In this document: piece by piece, positions 1-10,064 of the stretch | Position numbering within the stretch: position 1 is the stretch's first letter | Layout: every line of letters starts with the position of its first letter | DNA from: Roseomonas nitratireducens | GTDB lineage: Bacteria > Pseudomonadota > Alphaproteobacteria > Acetobacterales > Acetobacteraceae | NCBI RefSeq assembly: GCF_017813355.1 | Contig: NZ_JAGIYZ010000013.1 | Location: 100,162 to 164,161 of the forward strand | DNA: 64,000 nucleotides | Direction: 5' to 3' | Made by a program: the position numbers and the translations under genes | Notes under the pieces: generated by a model | Database searches by the model: none | Told to the model about the DNA's origin: nothing | The model's input: the letters and a program-made list of their open reading frames with translations, nothing else

Positions 1-33
1 CAACCTTTCCCTTCGCCGGGCCGGGGACTAGAA

Positions 34-1236
34 ATGAAGGGAATGACTCGCCGCCCCGCCGCCGCCGCCGCGGCAGACCCCGCGCCCGCCCTGATCACCG
101 AGACCGAGGCCCTGGCCGCGCTCTGCGCCCGGCTGGCGACCGAGCGCTTCGTCACGGTCGACACGGAATTCATGCGCGAGCGCACCTACTGGCCGGAGCT
201 GTGCCTCGTGCAGCTCGCGGGGCAGGAGGAAGTGGCGCTGGTCGATGCGCTGGCGCCGGGCATCGACCTCGCGCCGCTCGGCGAATTGCTGGCGAACCCG
301 GCTGTGATGAAGGTGTTCCACGCCGCGCGGCAGGATGTGGAGATCTTCCTGCTGAAGTTCGACGCGGTGCCGACGCCGCTGTTCGACACGCAGGTCGCGG
401 CCATGGTCGCGGGCTATGGCGACCAGGTGTCCTATGACGGGCTGTGCCGGTCGCTGGCCGGGGCCGCGATCGACAAGGCGCACCGCTTCAGCGACTGGTC
501 GGCGCGCCCGCTCTCGCCCGCGCAGCAGGCCTATGCGGCCGCGGACGTGACGCATCTGCGCAAGATCTATTCGGTGCTGGACGCGAAGCTGCGGCGCGAG
601 GGTCGGCTCGCCTGGGTGGGGGAGGAGATGGCCGCGCTCGCCGACCCCGCCACCTACCGCACGGAACCGGAAGCGGCCTGGGAAAGGCTGCGCCCGCGCA
701 CCGGCAACCGCCGCTTCCTGGGCGTGCTGCAGGCGGTCGCGGCGTGGCGCGAGAGGGAAGCGCAGCGCATCAACATCCCGCGCCAGCGGCTGGTGAAGGA
801 CGAGACGCTGCTCGAGATCGCGGCGACGATGCCGGACAGCGTGGCCGACCTCGCCCGCGCGCGCGGCATATCCGAAGGCTTCGCCAAGGGCCGCTCGGGC
901 AGCGGGCTGCTGGCGGCCGTGAAGGCCGGGCGCGAACTGCCCGACGAGGCGCTGCCGGAAGCGCCCAAGGACCGCGCCGGCCCGCCATCCTCCCCCGCCC
1001 TCGTCGCGCTGCTGAAGGTGCTGCTGGCGGCAAAGAGCGAGGAGCACCAGGTGGCCCCGCGCCTGCTCGCCTCCAGCGAGGATCTCGACCGGCTGGCCGG
1101 CGGCGACGGCGCCGAGGTGCCGGCCCTGCAGGGCTGGCGGCGGGAAGTGTTCGGCGAAGCCGCGCTGGCGCTGAAAAGCGGCCGGCTCGCGCTCGGCGTG
1201 GATGGGCGGAAGGTGAAGCTGATCCCGGCGGGTTGA
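34..1236 (+). CDS. rnd: Ribonuclease D
   Basis: A 400-residue protein with the DEDDy 3'-5' exonuclease fold followed by an HRDC domain, the layout of RNase D, which trims tRNA 3' ends in the cytoplasm. Exonuclease motifs are visible in order: VDTEF near residue 43, a second acidic motif around FHAARQDVEIF, and the YAAAD motif near residue 170 that supplies the Tyr and last Asp. The HRDC domain starts near residue 230 (RFLGVLQAVAAWRE). A purine-rich GGGGA lies ahead of this ATG; a second ATG three codons in is a possible alternative start. It converges on ppx with only 7 bases between the stops, and I see no terminator there. The assignment is firm. Confidence 0.93.
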   Translation: MKGMTRRPAAAAAADPAPALITETEALAALCARLATERFVTVDTEFMRERTYWPELCLVQLAGQEEVALVDALAPGIDLAPLGELLANPAVMKVFHAARQDVEIFLLKFDAVPTPLFDTQVAAMVAGYGDQVSYDGLCRSLAGAAIDKAHRFSDWSARPLSPAQQAYAAADVTHLRKIYSVLDAKLRREGRLAWVGEEMAALADPATYRTEPEAAWERLRPRTGNRRFLGVLQAVAAWREREAQRINIPRQRLVKDETLLEIAATMPDSVADLARARGISEGFAKGRSGSGLLAAVKAGRELPDEALPEAPKDRAGPPSSPALVALLKVLLAAKSEEHQVAPRLLASSEDLDRLAGGDGAEVPALQGWRREVFGEAALALKSGRLALGVDGRKVKLIPAG

Positions 1237-1243
1237 GGCGCGG

Positions 1244-2743
1244 TCAGCCCGCCACTTCCACCGCTGCCTCCAGCCCCAGCGTCGCCGCCAACGCCTCGAC
1301 GCGCCGCAGCACGCTTTCGCCGGCGAAGACGCCGCTGCCCTCGACCAGCCGCAGCACCAGCCTGCCGCCGTCGCGCGCCAGCGCCGTGCCCGAGAGCAGT
1401 TCCGGCGTGCCGCCCGACAGCGTGTAGGCGAGCCGCAGCGCCGCGCCGAGGATCTCCGCCCGCCGCACCGCGGGCACGTCCAGCAGCACCCGCGCCGCGG
1501 CCAGGAAGCCCGCGTCGGGCCCGGCCTCGTAGCGCAGCGCGACGGCCATCGCGAGGAAGGCGCGCGCATGGTGGTCGAGCCCGACGCCGGGCTGGCGCAG
1601 CACGCGGAAATAGGCGTGCTCGGCGCGGTAGTCGGGGTGGTCGTGGCTGCCGATGTCGCTGACCCAGCAGGCGGCGCTGCGCAGGCCCGCCTCGGCGATG
1701 CTCTCGCGCTCGAACAACCCCTCGGTCCAGGCGGCGAGCGCGGGCGGCAGGCGGGGTTCGCGGCCGAAGCGTTCGGACAGGTCCTGGGCCGCGGCGATCA
1801 GCGGTTCGCGCGCGCGCTCGGCGGGGGCGATCTGCGTCGCGTACCAGCCCTCCCGCAGGCCGTTGGCGCTGAAGACAACGCGGCGCGCGCCGGATGCGCG
1901 CAGCAGGCGACGCATCACCATCGCCGCCCAGGGCAGGTCGCCCAGCCGCTTGGTCGGCGCGCCGGGCATGCGTTCCAGCGTGCGGCGCGTCGCCGCCATC
2001 ACCACGCCGGCGAGGTCGCGCGCTTCCTCCCGCGACAGCACGTAGTGGTGCACGATCGACAGCGGATAGGCGGTCTGCGCGATGTGGATGCGCGCCAGCG
2101 CGCGCCAGGCGCCGCCCACCAGGTACAGGTCGCGCCCGGCCGATTCCGCGAGCCAGTCGACGCGGGAGAGTTCCTCGGTCGCGTAGGCGCGGCCGCGCTG
2201 GATGTCGCCGCCGACGCGTTCCGAAAGGCGGATGGCGCCGAGCGGCAGGCTCACCGCGCGCCCGGCGCGGCCGGCGGAGAGTTCCACGAGTTCGAGCGAC
2301 CCGCCGCCGATGTCGCCCAGCACGCCGTCGGCCTCGGGGAAGCCGAGCAGCACGCCATCGGCCGACAGCAGCCCTTCCTGCTGGCCGGTCAGCACGCGGA
2401 TCGACAGGTCGGGCAGCCTTTCGCGCAGCGCGGCGACGAAGGCCGCGCCATTCGCCGCGTCCCGCACCGCGGCGGTGGCCAGCACCTCGACCGGGTCGGC
2501 GCCCATGGCGCGCGCGACGGTCGCGTAGCGGACCATGACGGTCAGCGCCTGCTCGACCGCTTCCTCGTTCAGCAGGCCGGTCGCCTGCAATCCGCGGCCG
2601 AGGCCGAGCACCGCCTTCTCGTTGAAGATGGGCAGCGGGTTGCGGCCGCGTCCCTCGAAGACGACGAGGCGGACGGAGTTGGAGCCGAGATCGACGACCG
2701 CCGACCGCGGCGCGCGCGGCCCGCCCGGCATCACGCTGTCCAT
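1244..2743 (-). CDS. ppx: Exopolyphosphatase / Ppx-GppA phosphatase
   Basis: A 499-residue member of the ASKHA-fold Ppx/GppA family, which removes terminal phosphate from polyphosphate or converts pppGpp to ppGpp. The N-terminal phosphate-binding loop VVDLGSNSVRLVVF and the second glycine-rich loop GDIGGGSLEL are both clear. The length matches proteins with a C-terminal HD-like helical extension, and the C-terminal third (from about residue 310) is helical with candidate His/Asp residues in SDIGSHDHPDYR. It lies directly downstream of ppk on the same strand with 4 bases between, so the two probably form a synthesis/degradation operon for polyphosphate. Ppx versus GppA activity cannot be separated from sequence alone. 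Confidence 0.9.
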   Translation of the reverse strand: MDSVMPGGPRAPRSAVVDLGSNSVRLVVFEGRGRNPLPIFNEKAVLGLGRGLQATGLLNEEAVEQALTVMVRYATVARAMGADPVEVLATAAVRDAANGAAFVAALRERLPDLSIRVLTGQQEGLLSADGVLLGFPEADGVLGDIGGGSLELVELSAGRAGRAVSLPLGAIRLSERVGGDIQRGRAYATEELSRVDWLAESAGRDLYLVGGAWRALARIHIAQTAYPLSIVHHYVLSREEARDLAGVVMAATRRTLERMPGAPTKRLGDLPWAAMVMRRLLRASGARRVVFSANGLREGWYATQIAPAERAREPLIAAAQDLSERFGREPRLPPALAAWTEGLFERESIAEAGLRSAACWVSDIGSHDHPDYRAEHAYFRVLRQPGVGLDHHARAFLAMAVALRYEAGPDAGFLAAARVLLDVPAVRRAEILGAALRLAYTLSGGTPELLSGTALARDGGRLVLRLVEGSGVFAGESVLRRVEALAATLGLEAAVEVAG

Positions 2744-2747
2744 GGGG

Positions 2748-4913
2748 TCAATCCTGCAGCACCCGGTCCGGCCGCTGGCGGCGCTGCGCGCCCTTGAGCG
2801 CGCTGCCCCGGCCGGACAGGGAGGGGTTGGTCATGAAGTATTCATGCGCCGAGACGGCCTTGTCGCCGGCCTTGAGGCGCGTCCAGCCGCCATCGGGGCC
2901 GAGCTGCCAGGACTGCATCGAATCCCTGAGGTTCACGACCATGATCTGGTCGAGCACCTGCGCGTGCACCGTCGCGTTCTCGACCGGCACCATGGTCTCG
3001 ACGCGCCAGTCCATGTTGCGCGCCATCCAGTCCGCGCTGCTGATGAACACCTTGGCGCGGCGGGAGGGCAGGCGGTGCCCGTTGCCGAAGGCGCAGACGC
3101 GCGAATGTTCGAGAAACCGCCCGACGATCGACTTGACGCGGATGTTCTCCGACAGCCCCTTCACGCCCGGGCGCAGGCAGCAGATGCCGCGCACCACCGC
3201 GTCCACCTTCACTCCGGCGCGGGACGCGGCGTAGAGCGCGTCGATCAGCGTCTCGTCGACCAGGCTGTTCATCTTGATCCAGATCGCCGCCGGCTTGCCT
3301 TCGCGCGCGAAGGCGATCTCCTGCTCGATCATGGCGAGCAGCGTGGGGCGGATGGTCAGCGGCGCGAAGGCGAGCTTCTCCATGCTCTCGGGCCTTGCGT
3401 AGCCGGTCATGAAGTTGAACAGCTTCGCCGCGTCGCGCGTCAGCGCCGGGTCGGCGGTGAAGTAGGACAGGTCGGTGTAGATGCGCGCCGTGACGGGATG
3501 GTAGTTGCCCGTGCCGAAATGCGCGTAGGAGCGGAGGTTCTGCCCTTCCCGCCGCACGACGAGCGAGACCTTGGCGTGCGTCTTCAGCTCGACGAAGCCG
3601 AACACCACCTGCACGCCGGCCGCTTCCAGTTCGCGGGAGAGCGCGATGTTGCGCTCCTCGTCGAAGCGGGCCTTCAGCTCGACGATGCCGGTCACGCTCT
3701 TGCCGGCTTCCGCCGCCTCGATCAGCGCCTTGGCGATCGGGCTGTCGCGCGTGGTGCGGTAGAGCGTCTGCTTGATCGCGACGACGTTCGGGTCGCGCGC
3801 CGCCTGGCGGAGGAACTGCACCACCACGTCGAAGGATTCGTAGGGGTGGTGGACGACGATGTCCTTCGCGCGGATCGCCGCGAAGCAATCCCCGCCGAAA
3901 TCGAGGATGCGTTCGGGAAAGCGCGGCGTGTACGGCGTGAACAGCAGGTCAGGCCGGTCGTCCACGATCAGCTGCGTCAGGTCCGACAGGCCGAGCAGCC
4001 CGTCCACGATGAAGACCTCCGCGCGCGGCGCCTGCAGTTCCTCGGTCACGAAGTCGACCATGTCGGCCGGCGTCGCGGCGGTGACGGAAAGCCGGATCGG
4101 TCGGCCGCGCCGGCGGCGCTTCAGCGCGGTCTCGTAGGAGCGGACGAGGTCCTCCGCCTCCTCCTCGAATTCCACGTCGGTGTCGCGGATCACGCGGAAC
4201 AGGCCCGTCTCGGCCGGGATGAAGCCGGGGAACAGGCGATGGAGGAAGAGGATGATGAGTTCCTCGAGCAGCACGAAGCGGATCGCCTGCTCGCCCTCGC
4301 GCGCCGGCAGGCGGACGAAGCGCGGCACCTGCGGGGGCAGCGGCAGCAGCGCGCGCATCGTGCCGCCATCCTCCTCCCGCACCAGCTTCAGCACCATGCA
4401 CAGCGACAGGTTGGCGATGAAGGGGAAGGGATGCGCCGGGTCGACCGCGAGCGGCGTCAGCACCGGGAAGACGCGCTCGACGAACCAGGCGTCGAGCCAT
4501 TCGCGGTCCGCCGCGTCGAGTTCCGCCGGTTCCACCAGCGCGACGCCCGCCGCGCGCAGCAGGCCGCGCAATTCCTGCCAGGCCGCCTGCTGGCCGCCGA
4601 TCAGCGCCTGCGCCCGCTCATGGATCGCGACCAGCTGCTGCGTCGGCGTCCGCCCGTCATGGCTCAGCTTGATGATGCCCGCGCGTTCCTGCCCGACGAG
4701 GCCGGCCACGCGCACGGAATAGAATTCATCCAGGTTCGACGCCGAGATCGCGACGAAGCGCAGCCGTTCCAGCAGCGGGTGGCGGGGGTTCTCCGCCTCA
4801 TCCAGCACGCGCTGGTTGAAGGCGAGCCAGGACAGCTCCCGGTTGATGAAGCGGTCCGGGCTCGTCAGCAAGGCGGTCGCCTCGTCGGCGACGGTGGGGA
4901 CGGCGTCGTTCAT
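2748..4913 (-). CDS. ppk: Polyphosphate kinase 1
   Basis: A 721-residue PPK1, the usual family length. It makes inorganic polyphosphate from ATP through a phosphohistidine intermediate. The start ([15 protein letters not shown]) was chosen because the family's conserved N-terminal motif [16 protein letters not shown] follows about 20 residues later; the frame stays open far upstream only because of GC bias. The N, head and two phospholipase D-like C domains can be followed, including the catalytic region [20 protein letters not shown] with the autophosphorylated His, and [10 protein letters not shown] earlier. hdaA lies upstream with 28 bases between, and ppx follows. This order suggests that polyphosphate metabolism shares a transcript with the replication-regulator gene. 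Confidence 0.95.
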   Translation of the reverse strand: MNDAVPTVADEATALLTSPDRFINRELSWLAFNQRVLDEAENPRHPLLERLRFVAISASNLDEFYSVRVAGLVGQERAGIIKLSHDGRTPTQQLVAIHERAQALIGGQQAAWQELRGLLRAAGVALVEPAELDAADREWLDAWFVERVFPVLTPLAVDPAHPFPFIANLSLCMVLKLVREEDGGTMRALLPLPPQVPRFVRLPAREGEQAIRFVLLEELIILFLHRLFPGFIPAETGLFRVIRDTDVEFEEEAEDLVRSYETALKRRRRGRPIRLSVTAATPADMVDFVTEELQAPRAEVFIVDGLLGLSDLTQLIVDDRPDLLFTPYTPRFPERILDFGGDCFAAIRAKDIVVHHPYESFDVVVQFLRQAARDPNVVAIKQTLYRTTRDSPIAKALIEAAEAGKSVTGIVELKARFDEERNIALSRELEAAGVQVVFGFVELKTHAKVSLVVRREGQNLRSYAHFGTGNYHPVTARIYTDLSYFTADPALTRDAAKLFNFMTGYARPESMEKLAFAPLTIRPTLLAMIEQEIAFAREGKPAAIWIKMNSLVDETLIDALYAASRAGVKVDAVVRGICCLRPGVKGLSENIRVKSIVGRFLEHSRVCAFGNGHRLPSRRAKVFISSADWMARNMDWRVETMVPVENATVHAQVLDQIMVVNLRDSMQSWQLGPDGGWTRLKAGDKAVSAHEYFMTNPSLSGRGSALKGAQRRQRPDRVLQD

Positions 4914-4941
4914 GCGCGGCGGTCCAAGGTCATGGCGCAGG

Positions 4942-5679
4942 CTACAGCAGGGGGGGCGCCGCGGGCGAGGGCGCGGGTCCATTTGTCTCGGAAGCATCAC
5001 CATCCGGCGCTTCCCCGAAGCCCTCCCACCCCGCCAGGGCGGCGCGGGCGAGCGCGCGCGTGACCGGCCCGCGCGCGACGAGCGCGGCGCGATCGAGCCG
5101 CGCGGCGGCCTCGGCGATGCTCGCCGCGTCCCGCGCCAGGCGCGCGAGCAGCCAGGCCTGCACCTCGGCGGCCACGCGCAGCTGCCGGTCGGCGAAATGC
5201 TTGGCGAGCAGCGCGGCGAGCAGGTCCTCCCCCGGCGTGCCGATGCCCACGGCGAGCGTGGCGCGCAGCCGGCTCGCGAGGTCGGGCAGCGCCACGGGCC
5301 AGCGCGCCGGCGCCTCCCGGGCCAGCAGCAGCAGCCGCTCGCCGCGCTCGGCGCACAGGTTGACCAAGTGCAGCAGCGCCGTCTCCTCCGGCACCGCATC
5401 CGCGTCGTCGAGCACCGTCCCGCCGGGCGCGGGGTCCGGCAGGCCGCGCAGCGCGGGGCCGATGAGCAGCCGCCAGCCGCGCGCGGCGACCACCGCCCGG
5501 CCGAGATGGGACTTGCCGACGGAGGCCGGGCCGAAGATCGCCAGCCGCCCGAGCGGCCAGCTGTCCGGCCGGTCGGCCAGCGCCAGCGCCTCGGCATTCG
5601 AGGCATCCTCGAGCAGGTCCGCCCGGTTCGAGGACAGCGACAGCGGCAGCGGCAGCGGGAACTGGCGCGCCCCCGTCAC
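4942..5679 (-). CDS. hdaA: HdaA-type DnaA regulatory (DnaA domain III-like) ATPase
   Basis: A 245-residue AAA+ protein resembling DnaA domain III but lacking the DNA-binding domain IV, as expected for Hda/HdaA. That protein works with the beta clamp to stimulate hydrolysis of DnaA-bound ATP and prevent re-initiation. The N terminus [13 protein letters not shown] carries a QFPLPLPL element that fits the clamp-binding motif seen in this family. A P-loop [10 protein letters not shown] lies near residue 50 and a Walker B VLDDADAV near residue 95. It overlaps the upstream permease gene by 4 bases. Gene order permease-hdaA-ppk is common in Rhodospirillales-type genomes. DnaA-independent roles cannot be excluded, but the motif set is convincing. 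Confidence 0.85.
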   Translation of the reverse strand: MTGARQFPLPLPLSLSSNRADLLEDASNAEALALADRPDSWPLGRLAIFGPASVGKSHLGRAVVAARGWRLLIGPALRGLPDPAPGGTVLDDADAVPEETALLHLVNLCAERGERLLLLAREAPARWPVALPDLASRLRATLAVGIGTPGEDLLAALLAKHFADRQLRVAAEVQAWLLARLARDAASIAEAAARLDRAALVARGPVTRALARAALAGWEGFGEAPDGDASETNGPAPSPAAPPLL

Positions 5680-6839
5680 GTGCCCGTCCGGGGCGGGTCG
5701 AGATACAACGGGCTTTCGAGGTAGCGGCGCAGCCAGTAGCGCGCGACGACGCCGAGGGCGGCGGCCATCGGCACGGCGAGCAGCACGCCGAGGAAGCCGA
5801 AGGCGACACCACCGGCGAACAGCGCGAAGATGACCCAGACCGCGTGCAGTTCCACCCGGTCGCCCAGCAGGTAGGGGTAGATCACGTAGCCTTCGATCGT
5901 CTGGCCGACGACGAAGATGCCGACGATCACCAGCACCTCGTTCCAGCTGCCGAACTGGCCGATCGCCAGCAGCACCGCCACCGCGAAGCCGGTCAGGGAG
6001 CCGACATAGGGGATGAAGGTCAGCACGCCGGCCATCAGCCCGACCGTCAGGCCCAGTTCAAGCCCCGCCAGCTGCAGCGCGATGGCGTAGAACACGCCAA
6101 GCGCCGCGCAGCACAGCAGCTGCCCGCGCAGCCAGGCCGAGAGCACCCGGTCGGTGTCGCGCGCCAGTTGCCGCAGCACCGACGCGTTGCGCCGCGGCAG
6201 CCAGGATTCGATGCGCGCGAGCATCGCCGCCCAGTCGCGCAGCAGGTAGAAGGCGACCACCGGCACGACGACCAGCAGCGTGAAGACCTGGAACAGCGCG
6301 AAGCCGCCGCCGATCAGCCGCGTCGCCGCCGTGCCCAGCCAGGCGAGCATCGAGCCCGCCTGGGTGATGGCGAGTTCCCGCAGCCGCTGGTCCACCATCT
6401 CCGGCCCCAGCGCTTCCTCGAGCCGGATCAGCCCGTCGCGCAGCACGGCGCCGACGCCGGCGATGTAGGTGGGCAGCCGCTGCACCAGGATGCCGAGCTG
6501 GGCGAGGATCAGCGGATAGAACAGCAGGACGGCGAGCAGCCCGACCGTCATCAGCACGAAGATCAGCAGGAAGGCGCCCAGCCCGCGACGGATGCCGATG
6601 CGCGCGAGCCGCGTCGCCAGCGGGTCGAGGAAATAGGCGATGACCGCGGCGAGCACGAAGGGGGTCAGGATCCCCTGGAACAGCCACAGCGAGAAGAGCA
6701 GCGCGCCGGCCAGCCCCAGCACCAGCGCCGAGCGCTGCGCGCGCGTGGCGGTGCGCGGTGCGGACGGCGGCGGGAAGCGCGCCGGCGGCACCGCGGGCGG
6801 GCCGCCGGGCTTCGCGGGGGGGCGCGGCGCGTCGCTCAC
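5676..6839 (-). CDS. AI-2E family (PerM-like) membrane permease
   Basis: A 387-residue inner-membrane protein of the AI-2E exporter/PerM family. After a Pro-rich cytoplasmic N terminus, a pair of hydrophobic segments (about residues 35-70) and a cluster of C-terminal membrane helices follow. The family hallmark is present near residue 300 as LTFIPYVGSLTGFAVAVLLAI, with the conserved PYVG. The start is a GTG at 6839 that overlaps the stop of the upstream CDP-alcohol phosphatidyltransferase gene (GTGA), indicating translational coupling. The substrate is unknown; family members have been linked to autoinducer-2, ion or stress-related transport, so no substrate is assigned here. It probably belongs to the same transcript as hdaA and ppk. 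Confidence 0.85.
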   Translation of the reverse strand: MSDAPRPPAKPGGPPAVPPARFPPPSAPRTATRAQRSALVLGLAGALLFSLWLFQGILTPFVLAAVIAYFLDPLATRLARIGIRRGLGAFLLIFVLMTVGLLAVLLFYPLILAQLGILVQRLPTYIAGVGAVLRDGLIRLEEALGPEMVDQRLRELAITQAGSMLAWLGTAATRLIGGGFALFQVFTLLVVVPVVAFYLLRDWAAMLARIESWLPRRNASVLRQLARDTDRVLSAWLRGQLLCCAALGVFYAIALQLAGLELGLTVGLMAGVLTFIPYVGSLTGFAVAVLLAIGQFGSWNEVLVIVGIFVVGQTIEGYVIYPYLLGDRVELHAVWVIFALFAGGVAFGFLGVLLAVPMAAALGVVARYWLRRYLESPLYLDPPRTGT

Positions 6840-7462
6840 GGCGGGTGGTCCCCGGTCAGCCGCGCCGCCTGCAGCACGTAGGCCGCGCCCGAGGCGAGCG
6901 TGGTGAAGGCGACGAGCCCGATCATGAAGGCGAGCAGCCCCGGCGCCGCGAGCCCGAAGCCCTTGAGCAGCAGCGCCAGCGCCGCGAGCGCGATCTGCGC
7001 CGCCGTATTGGCCTTGGAGACCAGGATCGGCCGGATGCGCGCCGGCACGCCGAGCACCCAGAGGAAGATGACGCCGCCCACGATCAGCAGGTCGCGGAAC
7101 ACGACCAGGATGGCGAGCCAGTCCGGCAGCACCCCGATTGCGGCCAGCGTGACGTAGACCGAGACGAGCAGCGCCTTGTCGGCCACCGGGTCGAGCAGCG
7201 CGCCGAGCGCCGAGCGCGCGTTCCACACCCGCGCCAGCCAGCCATCGACCGCGTCCGACACCCCGGCCGCGACGAAGACGAGGAAGGCGAGGTCGAGCCG
7301 GTGCTGCAGCATCAGCCACACCGCCGCCGGCACGGCGCAGAGCCGTGCGAGCGTGATGAGGTTCGGCACGGTGAAGAGCCCCGCCTCGACATCCGCCGAG
7401 GCTGGCGCCGCCGGCCTGCGGACGCGGTCAGGAGCGTCCGGCAAGACCCACCCGCCAGGCAT
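6836..7462 (-). CDS. CDP-alcohol phosphatidyltransferase family protein
   Basis: A 208-residue integral membrane enzyme. The CDP-alcohol phosphotransferase signature is complete at about residues 69-95: DAVDGWLAR, then [10 protein letters not shown], giving the D-G-AR-G-D-D pattern that binds CDP-diacylglycerol and the metal ions. The segment [11 protein letters not shown] near residue 31 is the usual family N-terminal helix, so the true start could lie slightly downstream of the ATG used here. PgsA (phosphatidylglycerophosphate synthase) is the likeliest activity by length, but cardiolipin or phosphatidylserine-type synthases share the motif. It overlaps the DUF2066-like gene upstream by 35 bases and the permease gene downstream by 4. 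Confidence 0.85.
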   Translation of the reverse strand: MPGGWVLPDAPDRVRRPAAPASADVEAGLFTVPNLITLARLCAVPAAVWLMLQHRLDLAFLVFVAAGVSDAVDGWLARVWNARSALGALLDPVADKALLVSVYVTLAAIGVLPDWLAILVVFRDLLIVGGVIFLWVLGVPARIRPILVSKANTAAQIALAALALLLKGFGLAAPGLLAFMIGLVAFTTLASGAAYVLQAARLTGDHPP

Positions 7463-8177
7463 CGCCCGGCGCCCCCGATCCCGGGGTCATGCTGACGCCC
7501 TGGCGGGCGAATTCCTCGGCCGCCACGCCCGGCGCGGCCCGCAGGGACAGCCGCAGCCGCGCCCGGTCGGTCGAGATCGCGACGACCTCGAACCGCGCCG
7601 CGCCGGCCTTCAGCCGCCGGCGCAGTTCGAGCCAGTCCTGCAGCGAGTCGTAGAGCGCCACCGCCTCCACCGTCGCCGCGACCGGCACGGGGCCGGGCGG
7701 GCGGCCCGCATCCCCGGGGGCGGTGCCGCCGCCGGTCCCGCCGCCCGTCCCGCCGCCTTCGCCGGCGATCGAGGTGCCGGCCAGGGCGCGCACGCGGCCC
7801 GGGTTGAAGTTCACGGTGATGCGGCCGGTGTAGCGCGTGGGCGCCGTCCGCTCCTCCTCGATGATGATCGAGGCGGTCATCTGCTCGATCTGCGCGTCGG
7901 ACAGCTGCCGGGAGATGCCGGCGGAGGCCGCGAGTCGCTCCCACGCCGCGCGGCGGCCGTTGGCCAGCGCCCTTTCGCGGGCGATCACGCCGTTCTCGGC
8001 CGTCGCCTCGGCGGGCACGCCGCGCTGGGTGAAATTGATCGTCGCGGGCGCGGCGGGCGTGTCCTGCGCCCGGGGCGCGGCAAGCGGCGCGACGAGCATG
8101 AGCAGCAGGGCGGTTGCGAAGCGGCCCGCCCTATGGTTCCTGTCGCGCGCCCGCGCGGTGCGGGACCTGGCCGGCAT
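7428..8177 (-). CDS. DUF2066-like secreted protein
   Basis: A protein of about 249 residues with a signal peptide: a basic Arg-rich start, then [15 protein letters not shown]. The mature part resembles the DUF2066 family found between purM and the hdaA cluster in alphaproteobacteria: [18 protein letters not shown] near residue 55, then a segment ending [17 protein letters not shown] Gly-rich linker ([17 protein letters not shown]) follows, with GGT(G)-type repetition. An alternative ATG 21 bases upstream at 8198 is equally possible. It is divergent from purM with about 80-100 bases between. The function of the family is not known. The 3' end overlaps the start of the next gene by 35 bases, suggesting coupled translation. 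Confidence 0.7.
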   Translation of the reverse strand: MPARSRTARARDRNHRAGRFATALLLMLVAPLAAPRAQDTPAAPATINFTQRGVPAEATAENGVIARERALANGRRAAWERLAASAGISRQLSDAQIEQMTASIIIEEERTAPTRYTGRITVNFNPGRVRALAGTSIAGEGGGTGGGTGGGTAPGDAGRPPGPVPVAATVEAVALYDSLQDWLELRRRLKAGAARFEVVAISTDRARLRLSLRAAPGVAAEEFARQGVSMTPGSGAPGDAWRVGLAGRS

Positions 8178-8266
8178 CGCGTTCCCCAACCCCTTCATGC
8201 CGGCCGTGATGGCCGGCGCCTCGGCACAGCCGCAGATGGCGCGCCCGCGCCAGCCATTAGCCGATC

Positions 8267-8271
8267 GGAGG
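8267..8271 (+). promoter_or_regulatory. Ribosome binding site supporting a CTG start for purM
   Basis: A GGAGG Shine-Dalgarno core ends 5 bases before an in-frame CTG at 8277. No ATG, GTG or TTG is in frame between the divergent gene and the conserved N-terminal PurM residues. This site is the main reason for choosing CTG as the start. Confidence 0.6.
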
Positions 8272-8276
8272 CCGCC

Positions 8277-9353
8277 CTGACCAGTTCCCCGTCTTCCCCC
8301 CTCACCTACCGCGCCGCGGGAGTTGATATCGAGGCCGGCGACGCGCTGGTCGATGCGATCAAGCCGCTCGCCCGCGCCACCGACCGGCCGGGCACCATGG
8401 GGGGCCTCGGCGGCTTCGGCGCCCTGTTCGACCTCAAGGCGGCGGGCTTCACCGACCCGGTGCTCGTCTCCTCCACCGACGGCGTCGGCACCAAGCTGCG
8501 GGTCGCGATCGATGCCGGGCGGCATGACGGGGTCGGCATCGACCTCGTTGCCATGTGCGTGAACGACCTGGTGGTGCAGGGGGCGGAGCCGCTCTTCTTC
8601 CTCGACTACTTCGCCACCGGCGCGCTCGACCCCGCCGCGGCGCGGGACGTGATCGCGGGCATCGCCGAGGGGTGCCGCCTCGCGGGCTGCGCCCTGGTGG
8701 GCGGCGAGACGGCCGAGATGCCGGGGATGTACGCGAAGGGCGACTACGACCTGGCCGGCTTCGCGGTGGGGGCGGCGGAACGCGGGCGCCTGCTGCCGGC
8801 CGGCGTCGCGCCGGGCGACGCGCTGCTGGGGCTGGCCAGTTCCGGCGTGCATTCCAACGGCTTCTCCCTGGTGCGCCGGGTGCTGGAGGCGCGGGGGATG
8901 TCGCTGGCCGACGACGCGCCCTTCGCGCCCGGCCTGTCCCTCGGCACCGCGCTGCTGGCGCCGACGCGCATCTACGTGAAGCCGCTGCTGGCGCTGCACC
9001 GGGCGGGGCAGCTGAAGGCGGCCGCGCACATCACCGGCGGCGGCTTGCCGGGCAACGTGCCGCGCGTGCTGCCGAAGGGCATGACGGCGGCGATCGACGC
9101 GCGCGGCTGGCCGGTGCCCCCGGTCTTCGCCTTCCTGGCCGAGGCCGGGAACATCGCGGCGGAGGAGATGCTGCGCGTCTTCAACTGCGGCCTGGGCATG
9201 GTGCTGGCCGTGCCGGGCGACCGCCGGGAGGAAGCGGCGGCGATGCTGTCGGCGGCAGGCGAGACGGTCTACCGCATCGGCGCGATCGAGGCCTCCGACG
9301 GGCCGGCCGAGGTGCGGATCGACAACCTGCCGGATGGCTGGCCGCGCGCATGA
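8277..9353 (+). CDS. purM: Phosphoribosylformylglycinamidine cyclo-ligase (AIR synthetase), probable CTG start
   Basis: PurM catalyses the ATP-dependent ring closure of FGAM to AIR in purine synthesis. The 358-residue product shows the family motifs: [16 protein letters not shown] near the N terminus, [54 protein letters not shown], and [13 protein letters not shown] near the C terminus. The expected N terminus (a short Ser/Thr-rich run before LTYRAAGVD) coincides with an in-frame CTG preceded by GGAGG. No standard start codon exists in frame until GTG well inside the conserved domain. CTG initiation is therefore an inference from the absence of alternatives; a base error creating this situation is possible. 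Its stop overlaps the purN start (ATGA). Confidence 0.88.
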   Translation: MTSSPSSPLTYRAAGVDIEAGDALVDAIKPLARATDRPGTMGGLGGFGALFDLKAAGFTDPVLVSSTDGVGTKLRVAIDAGRHDGVGIDLVAMCVNDLVVQGAEPLFFLDYFATGALDPAAARDVIAGIAEGCRLAGCALVGGETAEMPGMYAKGDYDLAGFAVGAAERGRLLPAGVAPGDALLGLASSGVHSNGFSLVRRVLEARGMSLADDAPFAPGLSLGTALLAPTRIYVKPLLALHRAGQLKAAAHITGGGLPGNVPRVLPKGMTAAIDARGWPVPPVFAFLAEAGNIAAEEMLRVFNCGLGMVLAVPGDRREEAAAMLSAAGETVYRIGAIEASDGPAEVRIDNLPDGWPRA

Positions 9354-10033
9354 CCGGGCGGCGCGCCCGCGTCGCGGTGCTGATCTCCGGGCGCGGCTCC
9401 AACATGGCCGCGCTGCTCGCCGCCGCGGCCGACCCGGCCTATCCGGCCAAGATTGCGCTCGTGCTGTCGAACCGCGCGGATGCGGCGGGGCTTGCCCACG
9501 CCGCGGCGCGGGGCGTGCCGACGGCGGTGGTCGAAAGCCGCGCCTTCCGCGGCGACCGGGCGGGGTTCGAGGCGGCGATGGAGGCCGAGATCGCCCGCCA
9601 CGACGCGCGGATCATCGCGCTGGCCGGCTTCATGCGGGTGCTGACGGAAGGCTTCGTCGCGCGCTGGGAAGGGCGGATGATCAACGTCCACCCGTCCCTG
9701 CTGCCGGCCTTCCCGGGGCTCGACACCCATGAAAGGGCGCTGGCCGCCGGGGTCCGCCTGCATGGCTGCACGGTGCACCTGGTGACGGCCGGGGTGGATG
9801 AGGGGCCGATCCTCGCCCAGGCCGCCGTGCCGGTGCTGCCGGGCGACGACGCGGCGAGCCTCGCCGCGCGGGTGCTGGAGCAGGAACACCGGATCTATCC
9901 GGCCGCGCTGGGCTGGCTCGCGGCGGGCCGGGTGCGGGTCGAGGACGGGCGCGCGCTGGTCGATGGCGTCGCGCCGGCGGCCGGCGCGCTCGTGAACCCC
10001 TTGCCCTCTGGCGCCGCTGTTCCTAAACGCTGA
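9350..10033 (+). CDS. purN: Phosphoribosylglycinamide formyltransferase
   Basis: A 227-residue PurN, transferring a formyl group from 10-formyltetrahydrofolate to GAR, two steps before PurM in the purine pathway. Diagnostic motifs are the phosphate-binding [14 protein letters not shown] at the N terminus, [13 protein letters not shown] with the catalytic Asn/His near residue 105, and the [12 protein letters not shown] region with the catalytic Asp. It overlaps purM by 4 bases (ATGA), so the pair is translationally coupled. The C-terminal 30 residues are a species-specific tail. The gene is intact and of normal length. Confidence 0.96.
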   Translation: MTGRRARVAVLISGRGSNMAALLAAAADPAYPAKIALVLSNRADAAGLAHAAARGVPTAVVESRAFRGDRAGFEAAMEAEIARHDARIIALAGFMRVLTEGFVARWEGRMINVHPSLLPAFPGLDTHERALAAGVRLHGCTVHLVTAGVDEGPILAQAAVPVLPGDDAASLAARVLEQEHRIYPAALGWLAAGRVRVEDGRALVDGVAPAAGALVNPLPSGAAVPKR

Positions 10034-10064
10034 GGGCAATATCGAGACCGGTTGGGGATTCATC

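Noticed and set aside
2535..5063. A long plus-strand frame opposite ppx and ppk
   Set aside because: Composition is typical of antisense to GC-rich genes, and ppk and ppx are unambiguous.
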